NCBI RefSeq assembly: GCF_009002475.1
Contig: NZ_AP019860.1
Span: 2,480,001-2,544,000, forward strand
From: Candidatus Uabimicrobium amorphum
Lineage (GTDB): Bacteria > Planctomycetota > Uabimicrobiia > Uabimicrobiales > Uabimicrobiaceae
Direction: 5' to 3'
Length of the DNA: 64,000 bases
This document shows, one piece after another, positions 1-9,164 of this stretch (positions are counted from its first letter, which is position 1; each line of letters begins with the position of its first letter). The notes below the pieces were generated by a model. That model made no database searches and was not told the origin of the DNA. It worked only from the letters and a program-made list of their open reading frames with translations. The translations under genes and the position numbers were made by a program.

Positions 1-2064
1 GACGCTTCGAATCTTGAACGTAACTTATATCTGGTATCACAAGTTTTAGAACTACAAATTCCTACGGTGGTCGCTCTCAATATGCAAGATGTCGCCACAA
101 AAAAAGGAATCAGTGTTGATGGAGACAAACTCTCTGAAGCACTAAAATGCCCTGTTGTCGAAATTACCGCAAAAGGCGGCGTTGGTGTTGATAAGCTAAA
201 AACCACCGTACAGGAAAATTTCGCCCAACAAGCCGCTCATCTAACCGTAGATCTCGGTAACGAAGTAGAAGGCTCTGTTGAGGAACTTTGCTCTTACCTA
301 AACAACAACGACAAAGTAGAGCACAACGTACACCGTTGCGAAGCGTTGACCATACTACTGGGTTCGAACAGTGTATATTTTCAACGTTTCAGTGAAAGCC
401 TCGGCGATGATTTCCGCGAAAAATGTACCGCACTACGCGAAAAAATAGGTGGCGAAGAACAACGTCTCACGATCGAAGCCGAAACGCGTTATAAAACAAT
501 AGAAGGTATCATTAGTTCTTGCAGTACCCAAAAAGAAACCAAGGCCACGATGAGTAGTAAGATGGATCACATACTCATTCACCCTATTATGGGTACCATT
601 GTCTTTTTGTTGCTGATGATGGTCGTATTCCAAGCAATATATTCGTGGTCAGGGCCACTCATGGATTTTATCGATGAAGGTTTTGCCTACATCGGAGAGA
701 TTGCCGCTAGCTACATTCCCGAGGGTACACTACAAAGTTTGGTGGTTGACGGGATGATTGCAGGTGTCGGTGCTTTTGTCATCTTCTTACCGCAGATAGT
801 CATTTTATTTGCCTTTATCGCTATTTTAGAAGATTGTGGTTACATGGCGCGCGCCGCTTTTCTCATGGACCGCATTATGAAAGCAGCTGGTTTATCGGGA
901 AATTCCTTTATTCCAATGCTCTCCTCTTTTGCTTGCGCAATACCTGGAGTTATGGCAACACGTGTCATCAAAAATCCCCGCGATCGCCTCGCGACCATTC
1001 TCGTCCTTCCCTTAATGAGTTGTTCGGCTAGGTTACCCGTTTACACAATATTAATCGCAGCGTTTATCCCGGCGACAACATATTTTGGTGGGTGGATTGG
1101 CCTACAAGGTTTAGTATTATTTGCAATGTACATGGTCGGACTTGTCGTGGCATTTTTTGTCGCTTTCTTCTTGAAGAAAAGCATACTTAAGGGTTCACAA
1201 AACGAGTTTGTCATGGAAATGCCTAGTTATAAAATTCCGCATTTCCCCACCGTTTTCATGCGCATGTACAACAGTGGTCGTGCTTTTGTCGTTACCGCAG
1301 GTACATTTATATTTTTCGTGACGATCGTTGTGTGGGCAGTGGCTTACTTTCCACGTTCCGCCGAAATCGAAGCAAAGTATGCACAGCAAGCGGAAAAAAT
1401 CGAACAGCAATACAATGCAGAGTCCGAAAAAATATGGGGTGAATTCAGTGAACAAAAAGAACAAATATTGAGTTCGTGGCAAAAATGGCAAGATACAGAA
1501 GACAAAGAGCAACGCCAAAAAATTAGAGAAGAATTGGTGAGCATTACCCCCGCCTCTTTTTCCATGGCCGAAAGACAGCAAACGGTACAAGAGAATCTTG
1601 AAAGTGCTCTAATGTCGAATGAAGAGCAGCAAGCGGGCGAACACCTACGTCACTCGATTCTCGGACGCGTAGGCGTATGGATCGAGCCAGTGGTAAAACC
1701 TCTTGGCTGGAATTGGAAAATCGGCGTTGCCACCATTGCATCGTTTCCTGCACGCGAAGTCATTGTCGCCACTTTGGGAATCATCTATAACTTAGGTGCC
1801 GAAGAGGACGAAGAATCTAATCGCTTACGCACCTCGATGCGCGAAGACCGTTGGCCGGATGGTTCGTTGGTGTTCACACCTCTTGTTGCCATATCTGTTA
1901 TGGTATTTTTTGCATTGTGTTGTCAATGTGGTGCGACACTCGGAGTTATTTGGCGTGAAACAAATAGCATAAAATGGCCGGTTTTCACCTTTACATACAT
2001 GACCGTTCTCGCTTATGTGGCAGCACTGATCATTTATCAGTTTGGAACCTTGTTAGGTTGGTAG
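1..2064 (+). CDS. feoB: Ferrous iron transport protein B, 3' part
   Basis: FeoB takes up Fe(II) across the inner membrane; it has an N-terminal GTPase domain and a polytopic membrane domain. The reading frame is open from base 1, so the start, G1-G3 motifs and any feoA lie before the window. The first visible residues (DASNLERNLYL) are the end of the G domain, followed by the G4 motif NMQD. The membrane domain carries the family signatures LEDCGYMARAAF, MSCSARLPVY and a late CQCGATLGV. A Glu/Gln/Lys-rich stretch of about 100 residues (DNA about 1350-1660), which looks like coiled coil, is inserted between membrane segments. It is followed directly by the small partner gene. Identification is secure; only the 5' end is missing. 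Confidence 0.96.
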   Translation, partial: DASNLERNLYLVSQVLELQIPTVVALNMQDVATKKGISVDGDKLSEALKCPVVEITAKGGVGVDKLKTTVQENFAQQAAHLTVDLGNEVEGSVEELCSYLNNNDKVEHNVHRCEALTILLGSNSVYFQRFSESLGDDFREKCTALREKIGGEEQRLTIEAETRYKTIEGIISSCSTQKETKATMSSKMDHILIHPIMGTIVFLLLMMVVFQAIYSWSGPLMDFIDEGFAYIGEIAASYIPEGTLQSLVVDGMIAGVGAFVIFLPQIVILFAFIAILEDCGYMARAAFLMDRIMKAAGLSGNSFIPMLSSFACAIPGVMATRVIKNPRDRLATILVLPLMSCSARLPVYTILIAAFIPATTYFGGWIGLQGLVLFAMYMVGLVVAFFVAFFLKKSILKGSQNEFVMEMPSYKIPHFPTVFMRMYNSGRAFVVTAGTFIFFVTIVVWAVAYFPRSAEIEAKYAQQAEKIEQQYNAESEKIWGEFSEQKEQILSSWQKWQDTEDKEQRQKIREELVSITPASFSMAERQQTVQENLESALMSNEEQQAGEHLRHSILGRVGVWIEPVVKPLGWNWKIGVATIASFPAREVIVATLGIIYNLGAEEDEESNRLRTSMREDRWPDGSLVFTPLVAISVMVFFALCCQCGATLGVIWRETNSIKWPVFTFTYMTVLAYVAALIIYQFGTLLGW

Positions 2065-2066
2065 CT

Positions 2067-2252
2067 ATGATACAAGACTTGATAACATTAGGTATTGTCG
2101 CATGTGCTATTTTGATATTGGCCAAAAAAATGCATGCGGCTATACAAAAGATGGCTCAGGGAACATGCGGTGGTTGCAGTAGTTGTGCCGCCGAAAAATC
2201 TTGTCAATTGAGCGAATCGCAAACAAACGAACAAATGAGTTTTCAGGTGTAA
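2067..2252 (+). CDS. FeoB-associated Cys-rich membrane protein
   Basis: A 61-residue protein with one N-terminal membrane helix (about residues 4-19), a short basic stretch, and a Cys cluster CGGCSSCAAEKSC. This is the layout of the small FeoB-associated Cys-rich proteins found downstream of feoB in many bacteria. The ATG lies two bases after the feoB stop, so the two are almost certainly cotranscribed. A longer reading beginning inside feoB at 1974 is open but would put unrelated sequence before the helix. Its role is thought to be a partner in Fe(II) handling; the family function is poorly known. Confidence 0.8.
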   Translation: MIQDLITLGIVACAILILAKKMHAAIQKMAQGTCGGCSSCAAEKSCQLSESQTNEQMSFQV

Positions 2253-2255
2253 ATC

Positions 2256-2282
2256 TTTAGGGCGTACAATGTACGCCCTAAA
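2256..2282. terminator. Bidirectional hairpin between convergent genes
   Basis: A perfect 12-bp stem (TTTAGGGCGTAC / GTACGCCCTAAA) with loop AAT. It lies 3 bases after the stop of the FeoB partner and overlaps the stop codon of the convergent LysR gene. There is no long T-run, so it is a probable but not classical intrinsic terminator serving both strands. Confidence 0.65.
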
Positions 2283-3126
2283 CAAAAACCTTTTTGATGG
2301 ACTCAATAATTGTTTTTGCCGCCAATGAATCGTGAGCGTCGTAGCGATAAATTAGCGTAACCACATCTTCGAAAACAGGTGGATCTTCTCCGTACACCAC
2401 CAAATTCTTTCCTTTTTTTGCCACACGCGTCGGTATAATTCCCACTCCACAACCATGTCCCACAAGGTCTGTAATCACCTGTAAATCAGAACAATGCACA
2501 ATGCGTTCGAAATTCCAATCGTCGTGATTGCGTATCTTTTTGGATAAATCTTGCGTTTGCAATAAATTTTGATCACAAATCAATGTATGTGGATTGCGAT
2601 TTTTCTTTGTTGTCCAAAACGTCACCTGATCACTTGCTAACTTGATAATCACCAAATCGGGATGTGCGATGGGATTAATGACAATACCAAAATCAATTTT
2701 ATGTGATATGACTTTCTCGGTAATATGCCGCGAAATGTCGTGTGCTAACTCGATATGCAATTTGGGATAATCGTGTAATAACTGCGGTAAAAAATGCGCC
2801 AGCGAATACAAAGCTACCGAGGGGTGGCTACCAATCACGTATTGCCCTTGCACCTCATTTTTCTCACTCAAGGCAATTGCGCGTAACTTTTCCCACTCTT
2901 GTAACATGTTTTGCGCACTACCCACAAACCTCTGACCAAATTTTGTGAGTTGTACGCCCGATTTACTACGTATGAGTAATTTAGTACCTATATTCTGCTC
3001 TAATCTCTTGACAGACATACTCAACGTTGGTTGTGTAATCCCCAAACGCTCCGAGGCGCGCGATAAATTTAGCGTTTTCGATATTTCTAAAAAATATTCT
3101 ATTTCTGTTGGCGAAGGAAGCATCAT
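2278..3126 (-). CDS. LysR-family transcriptional regulator
   Basis: About 282 residues. The N-terminal winged helix-turn-helix is typical of LysR (EIEYFLEISKTLNLSRASERLGITQPTLSMSVKRLE, here split: residues about 5-40). It is followed by the linker helix and a substrate-binding domain with the usual YVIGSHPSV entry. The frame is open to 3159. The ATG pair at 3126/3123 fits best: GGAGAG lies just upstream and the protein then starts right at the HTH. It lies 36 bases after the acyl-ACP thioesterase stop on the same strand, so the two may form an operon. The effector and targets cannot be told from sequence. Confidence 0.9.
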   Translation of the reverse strand: MMLPSPTEIEYFLEISKTLNLSRASERLGITQPTLSMSVKRLEQNIGTKLLIRSKSGVQLTKFGQRFVGSAQNMLQEWEKLRAIALSEKNEVQGQYVIGSHPSVALYSLAHFLPQLLHDYPKLHIELAHDISRHITEKVISHKIDFGIVINPIAHPDLVIIKLASDQVTFWTTKKNRNPHTLICDQNLLQTQDLSKKIRNHDDWNFERIVHCSDLQVITDLVGHGCGVGIIPTRVAKKGKNLVVYGEDPPVFEDVVTLIYRYDAHDSLAAKTIIESIKKVFV

Positions 3127-3162
3127 TTCTCTCCACAGAATGTAAAAGGGTAAGAGCACTCC

Positions 3163-3888
3163 CTACTTGGGAACAGCCTCTATTTCCACAGTTAAGACAA
3201 TTTTGTTGTCACTCAGTCGTACTCCTTGGTATACAAATTTGGGTTCACCAACAGTAGAGTCCTTTTGAATTTGTATCTCCTCGCCAAGATGCGTTTCACA
3301 TAAAAAATTTACCTCATACGATAGTAATTTATATTTAAAATGTTTATCGTAGGATACGGCATCAAGTATCCACTTTGCGTATACGGTATTGTTCACGTGT
3401 TGGTTAAAATCAATATCGCTATTGCGTACCGAAAATGTTTTCAATAATTCGGCTTCGGTAAAGCGCTGTACTTTTTTTGGCGTAAAAGACAACTGCTTTT
3501 CCGTGGTGTATTTAAGAACATCATCTTGAGAAATCGCTAAAATCTTTTTGGCTTTTACATCTAACTTTGCCACACTTGTTGAGCATTCGCACACCACTTC
3601 TTCATTTAAATAAACCTTGTATTCGCGTAGCAAAAAACCTCTTTCATCTGTGGACAACCATGTCTGCACTTCAATATGGTCTCCTAAACGTGGCCAACGT
3701 GTTACTTGTAAACTTTGTCGCGTCAGTACCCAATATACGTTAGGGGACTGCTGATATTTCGTCACCATGGCATGGCGAAATGCCGCATCTTGTAAAATGT
3801 TGAGCAGTTGATACAGTCCCACATTTTGTTGGGAGTTGACAAAGAAAAGGGAAACTTCATATTGTTGTTTGAATGTCTTGATGTCCAT
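3163..3888 (-). CDS. Acyl-ACP thioesterase (FatA/FatB-like)
   Basis: About 241 residues, with the tandem hot-dog layout of acyl-ACP thioesterases, which release free fatty acids from acyl carrier protein. First half: YQLLNILQDAAFRHA and the WVLTRQSLQVTRWP segment. Second half: RNSDIDFNQHVNNTVYAKWI, where Asp/Asn-x-His matches the catalytic region of the family. Two in-frame ATGs exist (3900 and 3888). GGAG sits inside the codons after the first, 6 bases before the second, which favours 3888. It lies upstream of a LysR gene on the same strand. With a type I FAS elsewhere in the window it may supply free fatty acids, but that link is inference. Confidence 0.85.
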   Translation of the reverse strand: MDIKTFKQQYEVSLFFVNSQQNVGLYQLLNILQDAAFRHAMVTKYQQSPNVYWVLTRQSLQVTRWPRLGDHIEVQTWLSTDERGFLLREYKVYLNEEVVCECSTSVAKLDVKAKKILAISQDDVLKYTTEKQLSFTPKKVQRFTEAELLKTFSVRNSDIDFNQHVNNTVYAKWILDAVSYDKHFKYKLLSYEVNFLCETHLGEEIQIQKDSTVGEPKFVYQGVRLSDNKIVLTVEIEAVPK

Positions 3889-3932
3889 GCTGTTCTCCAT
3901 GTTGCTTTATTCTATTGAACTTATACAATGCT

Positions 3933-4556
3933 TTAACGTTGTAGTTGTCTAGTGGCTTCTTCAATAAGTGGTTGCAGTTTATTTGCAGAATACCCGAGTT
4001 CAACAGCGCGGCGCCAATCGCTCATCGCTGCAGGAAAGTGTTGCATTTCATAGTGCACAAGGCCTCGTTTGGCATAAGCTTCCTTAAATTCTTCATCGCA
4101 ATAAATGGCACCAGAGTAATCGCGTATGGCCGCGCTATAGTCCTTACGTGCGTGAAAGATCAGACCTCTTTCATAATAAGCCCTGCTATAATTGGGGTCC
4201 ACTTGCAAAACTTTGTCGTATTGACCTCTAGCAAAGTACTCGTCTACCATACTACGCGCCTCTGTATAATCTATAGCGCGTTGCGATGCTAAAAAAGGAT
4301 ATTGGAATGGTAAAGTGATCGCACTTACAGGCAAGGTAACCACCCCCATAAACAGTGAAGAAACCAATCCTTCCTCACGTGCCTCTTCTTCAGAAACATG
4401 AGGGAAAAAATCAATATTGACTTCGTGGTCGTAGGTGAGGTAATAATTGTTGCGTACGCGAATCAAATCTTCGTTTTTTTCATTCCAATAAAAATAGGGA
4501 AACGTACAACTACTCAACGTACACAAACCAAGCAAACAAAGTACCATTTTCTTCAT
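3933..4556 (-). CDS. TPR-repeat lipoprotein
   Basis: A 207-residue predicted lipoprotein. The signal sequence MKKMVLCLLGLCTLSSC ends in a lipobox with Cys17. The C-terminal half holds about three tetratricopeptide repeats (YSRAYYERGLIFHARKDYSA, then FKEAYAKRGLVHYEMQHFPA), which usually scaffold protein contacts. A central hydrophobic segment (LFMGVVTLPVSAITLPFQYP) may contact the membrane. The frame is open to 4592, but the ATG at 4556 has AGAGG at good spacing and starts the signal peptide. Specific function is unknown. Confidence 0.8.
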   Translation of the reverse strand: MKKMVLCLLGLCTLSSCTFPYFYWNEKNEDLIRVRNNYYLTYDHEVNIDFFPHVSEEEAREEGLVSSLFMGVVTLPVSAITLPFQYPFLASQRAIDYTEARSMVDEYFARGQYDKVLQVDPNYSRAYYERGLIFHARKDYSAAIRDYSGAIYCDEEFKEAYAKRGLVHYEMQHFPAAMSDWRRAVELGYSANKLQPLIEEATRQLQR

Positions 4557-4687
4557 AGCAAAACCTCTTTTGTTTTTCAAATAAACTCTCATTGCCGATA
4601 CGCATTCATATAATTATAATAAGCTTCGCAGTAAATTGGTAAAGTAATGTTTTATTTACAGGAAAAATTTTATCAAGGGCAACTATT

Positions 4688-6211
4688 ATGGAATATGGAT
4701 GGCTATCTCTGGTACCACCGGTACTGGCAATTGCAATGGCTTTTATAACGCGTAAAATCATCATTTCACTTTTTAGTGGTGTCTTAAGTGGTGCGCTTAT
4801 TGTGCACAATGGTAGCATCAGCAAAAGTTTTCAAGAGGTGGCATCGATTCTATGGAAAAATTCCGAAATCAAGAATTTTTCGTCATGGCAAAATTTTCAA
4901 AATAGTTGGCATTTATTTATTTTGCTATTTTGCTTTATCCTAGGAGCCATCATGCATTTGGTGGACCGCGCCGGAGGTGCCAAGGCTTACGGACAATGGG
5001 CACTAAATCATATTGCTACGCGTGCCCAAGCGAGTTTAAGTACGATGTTTTTGGGCATGATTATTTTCTTCGACGATTACTTTAACTGCTTAACCGTAGG
5101 TGCGGTAATGCGTTCGGTGACCGACAAGTTTAAAATTTCGCGTGCAAAACTGGCCTATATCATCGATTCGACCACAGCCCCGGTGTGTATTCTCGCTCCT
5201 ATTTCCAGCTGGGTCATTTATGTGGTCAGCCAATTCAATCAAGCCGGCCTCGGAGAAAGTTCTTTTACCATATTTCTCTACACCATACTTTTCAATTTTT
5301 ATGCGTGGTTATCTATACTGATGGTATTTTTCGTATGCGTATTTGACATCAACATTGGCGCCATGAAATACCATGAAGAGAATGTATTGTCTCCTCGGGA
5401 AAACGATTCACAACAACCGTCGAATTCTATATATGATTTGTTATTGCCTATTGCCGTACTCATCGTCAGTATTATCGCAGGTATGTTATATACAGGAAAT
5501 GCCGTTATTGTCGGCGGAGAAAACGGTTTAATACAAGCAATGCAAAGTATGAATGCCGGAAAGGCAATGTTTTGGGGAGGAGTGGTATCTCTTGTTTTTA
5601 GTATCGTCTATTTCGCCATACGTCGCACATTTTCCATTTTTGAAATAGCAATGATTATTTGGCAGAGCATAAAATCCATGTTTCCCATATTGTTCACTTT
5701 AATACTTTCGTGGTCCATTGGCACAATTATTTCAGAAAAACTGTATACCGGAAAGTACCTAGCGCAATTTTTAACCGGAGACACGATAAAATACATTCTA
5801 CCGATGCTCATTTTCATCTTGGCGTGTATTACCGCTTTTGCCACAGGATCTTCCTGGGGAACATTCGCCATTATGATACCCATTGTCGTAACCATGACCC
5901 AAGAAATGGAAAATAACTTTCTCATACCCACATTGGCGGCTTCTCTTGCGGGAGCAATTTATGGAGACCATTGCTCACCCATTTCTGATACAACTATATT
6001 AAGCAGTATTGGCGCAGAATGCCGGCACATGGATCACGTCGTTACTCAAGCACCTTATAGTACGCTTGTGGCCGTGATTTGTTGTGTGAGTTTTTTGCTG
6101 AGTGGTTTAACGATTTCATGGGGGATTTTAGCGTCAGCGGCCCTCGGCATGGGGGTAGGGATTTTCTTACTTTGTGCTGTTGTTTATTCACACCACAAAG
6201 CGAAAGATTGA
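4688..6211 (+). CDS. nhaC: NhaC-family Na+/H+ antiporter
   Basis: A 507-residue polytopic membrane protein with about 11-12 hydrophobic segments. It matches the NhaC/arginine-ornithine-antiporter-like family: a conserved FFDDYFNCLTVGAVMRSVTDKFKIS-type region (about residues 124-150), the STTAPVCILAPISSW segment, and AGAIYGDHCSPISDTTILSS near the C-terminus. These Asp/Ser/Thr-rich half-helices are family hallmarks. Probable role is proton-coupled sodium export at the inner membrane; related subfamilies carry other substrates. It starts at ATG after a short AT-rich leader and stands alone. Confidence 0.88.
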   Translation: MEYGWLSLVPPVLAIAMAFITRKIIISLFSGVLSGALIVHNGSISKSFQEVASILWKNSEIKNFSSWQNFQNSWHLFILLFCFILGAIMHLVDRAGGAKAYGQWALNHIATRAQASLSTMFLGMIIFFDDYFNCLTVGAVMRSVTDKFKISRAKLAYIIDSTTAPVCILAPISSWVIYVVSQFNQAGLGESSFTIFLYTILFNFYAWLSILMVFFVCVFDINIGAMKYHEENVLSPRENDSQQPSNSIYDLLLPIAVLIVSIIAGMLYTGNAVIVGGENGLIQAMQSMNAGKAMFWGGVVSLVFSIVYFAIRRTFSIFEIAMIIWQSIKSMFPILFTLILSWSIGTIISEKLYTGKYLAQFLTGDTIKYILPMLIFILACITAFATGSSWGTFAIMIPIVVTMTQEMENNFLIPTLAASLAGAIYGDHCSPISDTTILSSIGAECRHMDHVVTQAPYSTLVAVICCVSFLLSGLTISWGILASAALGMGVGIFLLCAVVYSHHKAKD

Positions 6212-6227
6212 TAAACGGATCATCTGT

Positions 6228-6290
6228 AAAACAAGTCCTGTAAAGTCGACGAGGTAAAGTTTTGAAAAAAAATATTACAGACCTTGTTTT
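6228..6290. terminator. Long-loop inverted repeat after nhaC
   Basis: Arms 6228-6243 and 6275-6290 (AAAACAAGTCCTGTAA and TTACAGACCTTGTTTT) pair over 14 of 16 positions with a 31-base loop. It lies between the convergent nhaC and PEP-CTERM genes. The right arm ends in a short T-run. It may act as a terminator, but the loop is long. Confidence 0.4.
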
Positions 6291-6319
6291 GTAAATATAA
6301 CTATTTTATTGGCCGTGCA

Positions 6320-6979
6320 CTAACTCTTTTTGCGACGCACAAAGCCAATGCCAATAATACCCATCACAAACAACAAATACGTGGAAGGTTCGGGAACCGA
6401 TGATGTTGTTATGTTGGTGAGGGTAAATTTCATGATGCGTTCAACTCCACCGTCTATGTAGAACCAGTCTACATTGTTGACATGGTCAAAATCATTCACA
6501 TCAAGAACGGTAGGTATCGCGTGAGTAGTGTAAAGATTTGAGTTTGATGAAGTTAAAAAGACATCCAGTCTTGAGGTGTCTAAGTCAGACGTGTTGCCTG
6601 CCACTCCACTTGCAACAGTGTAACGAACACCATCAACATCGATGGGACCTGGGCTCAAGTTACGGTTGTTAAATGTATTCATTTGCAGAGGAGTTGAACC
6701 GCTTGCACGATCACCAGAGACAAAATGTCCCGAGGTTCCGGAAGAAAAGTTATAGCTCTGGACAGCATCTGTAAAAAAGAAATCGGCACCACCACTAGCG
6801 GGGAAACCATTTGTTTGCGAGGTATCGACGGTAATTGTTCCGGTGATGGTTTCACCAACAACAAATTCTCCCCCATTGTCACTGTTGACTGTTCCTGTGA
6901 ATGTATGTGTGATAATTGTAGCAGAAACAGTGCTTGCAAATGAGAAAGCAAGTAGTAAAGTAAATAAAAATTTTGGCAT
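6320..6979 (-). CDS. PEP-CTERM surface protein
   Basis: A 219-residue exported protein. The N-terminal signal peptide (MPKFLFTLLLAFSFASTVSA) is followed by a beta-rich, Thr/Ser/Gly-rich body that begins with the ITHTFTGTVNSD motif common in PEP-CTERM proteins. It ends with the sorting tag: VPEPST, a hydrophobic helix and RRKKS. PEP-CTERM proteins are processed by exosortase and tied to exopolysaccharide or surface display; no exosortase gene is in the window. Ligand or role unknown. Confidence 0.85.
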   Translation of the reverse strand: MPKFLFTLLLAFSFASTVSATIITHTFTGTVNSDNGGEFVVGETITGTITVDTSQTNGFPASGGADFFFTDAVQSYNFSSGTSGHFVSGDRASGSTPLQMNTFNNRNLSPGPIDVDGVRYTVASGVAGNTSDLDTSRLDVFLTSSNSNLYTTHAIPTVLDVNDFDHVNNVDWFYIDGGVERIMKFTLTNITTSSVPEPSTYLLFVMGIIGIGFVRRKKS

Positions 6980-7122
6980 AAGTATTCATCCCTTTCAAAA
7001 AAATTATGAGTATTTCTACATAAAATTCTGAGTATTTTTATATATTACAAAATTCCAAAATATTATAATATTAAAATATTATTTTTTTGCGCTTATAGGA
7101 ATGAAATAGCTAAAACTTTACC

Positions 7123-7707
7123 TCAGGGAACATACACATTCTCTACCCATTCGCGGAAACTCATCTTTTTCTCGTATGCCTGATATTCTTCGATGATTTC
7201 ATCTAGGGGTATATAAAACAACAAGCAACCATACCAGATGGAAAAGGAGTTGAGTGCTTGTTGCGCAGATTTGTCGTAAACGACCATCTGCGCAACAGCA
7301 CTGGCAAATCCAGAGCGATCTGCACCGCCTTGGCAGTGCAGAAGTACCGTTTTGTTTTGTTTTTTGGCTTGTTCGAGAATGGATATCAAACGTAGCACTT
7401 TTTCTTTCGACGGCCTTTTGTACGCCGACATTTTGATGCTGAGATGCTCGGTATCGGTGTCCTTACAAACATTTACTTCTTCTCGATACCAATCTTTTTC
7501 GGGGCTTTCCCCACGTAGATTGAGGACAGTGTCGACGCTCTGTTCGCGAATAGCACGTTGCAAACGCTCGGGTTTCATCTGCGCAGAACGATACATAATC
7601 GGTAGTTCCTTGCCTTGGCTCACCGAATGATAATTATCGGTGAGAACTCCACATCCTGTACAGAGTAAAAACGTCATTATCCATACTATTTTTTCGACAC
7701 TATGCAT
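7123..7707 (-). CDS. Cys-based protein phosphatase, lipoprotein-like
   Basis: A 194-residue protein of the dual-specificity/tyrosine phosphatase fold. It has an N-terminal hydrophobic signal with a likely lipobox (LLCTGC), the entry motif YRSAQMKPERL, TVLNLRGE, and the catalytic loop HCQGGADRSG (HCx5R). It would sit outside the inner membrane if the signal is used. It is the last gene of the leftward zinc-type operon, 8 bases after the binding-protein gene, so it may only be a passenger. Substrate unknown; phosphoproteins or phosphoinositides are possible for the family. Confidence 0.82.
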   Translation of the reverse strand: MHSVEKIVWIMTFLLCTGCGVLTDNYHSVSQGKELPIMYRSAQMKPERLQRAIREQSVDTVLNLRGESPEKDWYREEVNVCKDTDTEHLSIKMSAYKRPSKEKVLRLISILEQAKKQNKTVLLHCQGGADRSGFASAVAQMVVYDKSAQQALNSFSIWYGCLLFYIPLDEIIEEYQAYEKKMSFREWVENVYVP

Positions 7708-7715
7708 TCATCAAC

Positions 7716-8759
7716 TCAATTCTTTAGACCTTGGGAAAGTAATTTAAAATTGTGCTCCAGCATTTTGATATAGGTATCCGCACCTTTTACCGATCTTACT
7801 TGGTGTGCCATGAGAAGAACTTTGACTCCGGTTTTTTCGGCAACGAATTTCACGTGGCGTTTATCAAAATACGAACATGTCAGTAATACTTTTAACTTCT
7901 TTTCTTTTACTTTTTTGATCAGTTCTTGGAGATGTTTTGTCGTCGGTGGTATACCAGGCTCGGCTTCGATGTATCCGAGCATTTCAAATCCATAGCTTCG
8001 CGCCATGTACGGCCATAGGTCATGATCCCCTACGAGTAAGGTACCGCGTAGTGATTCAATTTCCTTGATCCAGCCCGACAATTTATCGTAATCGTTTTTG
8101 CTTGCCAAAAACTCTTTGAGCTTGTTCTCCGAGTTCAGGACAACCAGTTTTTCCACGTCGTACTTTTTGGCTAAGTCTTCTCCCACCAGTCTTTTTGAAA
8201 TTTCATTGCGAAAATTTTCGTAGTTTTTGACAAAGTCGTCTTTGTGCGCCGGTACCAACTCGCTAAGTTTTTCACAAACAAACCGCGCTGCGCGGATTCC
8301 TTCCGTAGGATCTAGAAGAAAGTGTGGATTACCTTCCGCATGCACACTGTTTTCATATGCGTGATCTTCAGGATTTGCCAACGGACGTATCACTTTGGCA
8401 ATTTCTAAGTGTCTCTCTTTACCACGAAATAGTTCGGGGCGTTTGGCTGATTTTAGCAACTCGGGCAACCATCCCTCCGCAATTCCCATACCTACATCGA
8501 TAAGTAAGTCCGCTTTGTTGAGTTGGCGAACAAACTCATTGGTAATGTCTAGCTCATGAGGGTCACCTTCACTGCAGTTGTCGGTAAAGCAATAAAGATT
8601 GATATGTTCTCCGGCGACAACATCAACGATATCTTTTAAATCGGTTGTGGTCACACACACTTTGAGCTTAGACTTGTCTGAGGCAGAACTGTCGGTCTTG
8701 GAACCAGTGTCACAGCCTAAAAGTAACAAAAATACTAAGATGGAAAAAACAAACTTCAC
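7716..8759 (-). CDS. Zinc/manganese-type ABC substrate-binding lipoprotein
   Basis: A 347-residue lipoprotein (lipobox LLLGC) of the TroA/ZnuA cluster that binds Zn(II) or Mn(II) for ABC import. Metal-ligand regions are visible: GDPHELD, GNPHFLLDP, and the second-lobe GDHDLWPYMARSYG. There is no His-rich loop of the classical ZnuA kind. The start is GTG at 8759 with GGAGAG seven bases before it; the upstream MerC-like gene stops 3 bases away. No permease or ATPase gene is next to it, so it must share a transporter encoded elsewhere. Context next to CobW and a Zur-type repressor favours zinc. Confidence 0.85.
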   Translation of the reverse strand: MKFVFSILVFLLLLGCDTGSKTDSSASDKSKLKVCVTTTDLKDIVDVVAGEHINLYCFTDNCSEGDPHELDITNEFVRQLNKADLLIDVGMGIAEGWLPELLKSAKRPELFRGKERHLEIAKVIRPLANPEDHAYENSVHAEGNPHFLLDPTEGIRAARFVCEKLSELVPAHKDDFVKNYENFRNEISKRLVGEDLAKKYDVEKLVVLNSENKLKEFLASKNDYDKLSGWIKEIESLRGTLLVGDHDLWPYMARSYGFEMLGYIEAEPGIPPTTKHLQELIKKVKEKKLKVLLTCSYFDKRHVKFVAEKTGVKVLLMAHQVRSVKGADTYIKMLEHNFKLLSQGLKN

Positions 8760-8762
8760 AGG

Positions 8763-9164
8763 TTAACTCTCCTTTTTGCAACTGGTACATTTGCATAATT
8801 GAAAATTACGCAAATGGGCAAACGCTAGTATAGCGCCACCAGTGGTTGTCGAAATTTTTTCACCGAGCTCACCCAATGTGGAATAACCCCAAAAAGCACA
8901 ATAGGTTATTATAATAAGTCCTACAGCTCCCATCGCGACAATCGATGTTTTCTCATGCTGTCGACACCCTAGAAAAAAAGAAATACTGCTTAGTGGTAAC
9001 ACCATGTATACCATGATTTGGTGAAAATTGCTACCTTCGTTACTACAGCAAGGCGATACACACAGTGGAAAAAGAACAATAATAAACGGTGTCAAAAAAC
9101 AGTGAACTGCACACACCATCGAAAACATAATGGCTAAGCTATCGAGTTTCTTCTGAAAATTCAA
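8763..9164 (-). CDS. MerC-domain membrane protein
   Basis: A 133-residue protein with four hydrophobic segments and Cys/His motifs: CAVHCFLTP in helix 1, SPCCSNEG after helix 2, and CKCTSCKK at the C-terminus. This fits the MerC family of small metal-associated membrane proteins. It starts at TTG: GGAG lies 7 bases before it and the start overlaps the upstream stop as TTGA, so translation is probably coupled. In this operon it more likely handles zinc than mercury; that is inference from neighbours. Confidence 0.75.
   Translation of the reverse strand: MNFQKKLDSLAIMFSMVCAVHCFLTPFIIVLFPLCVSPCCSNEGSNFHQIMVYMVLPLSSISFFLGCRQHEKTSIVAMGAVGLIIITYCAFWGYSTLGELGEKISTTTGGAILAFAHLRNFQLCKCTSCKKES

Noticed and set aside
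1974..2252. Longer start for the FeoB partner inside feoB
   Set aside because: It would add 31 residues from an overlapping frame; the ATG at 2067 begins directly at the membrane helix.
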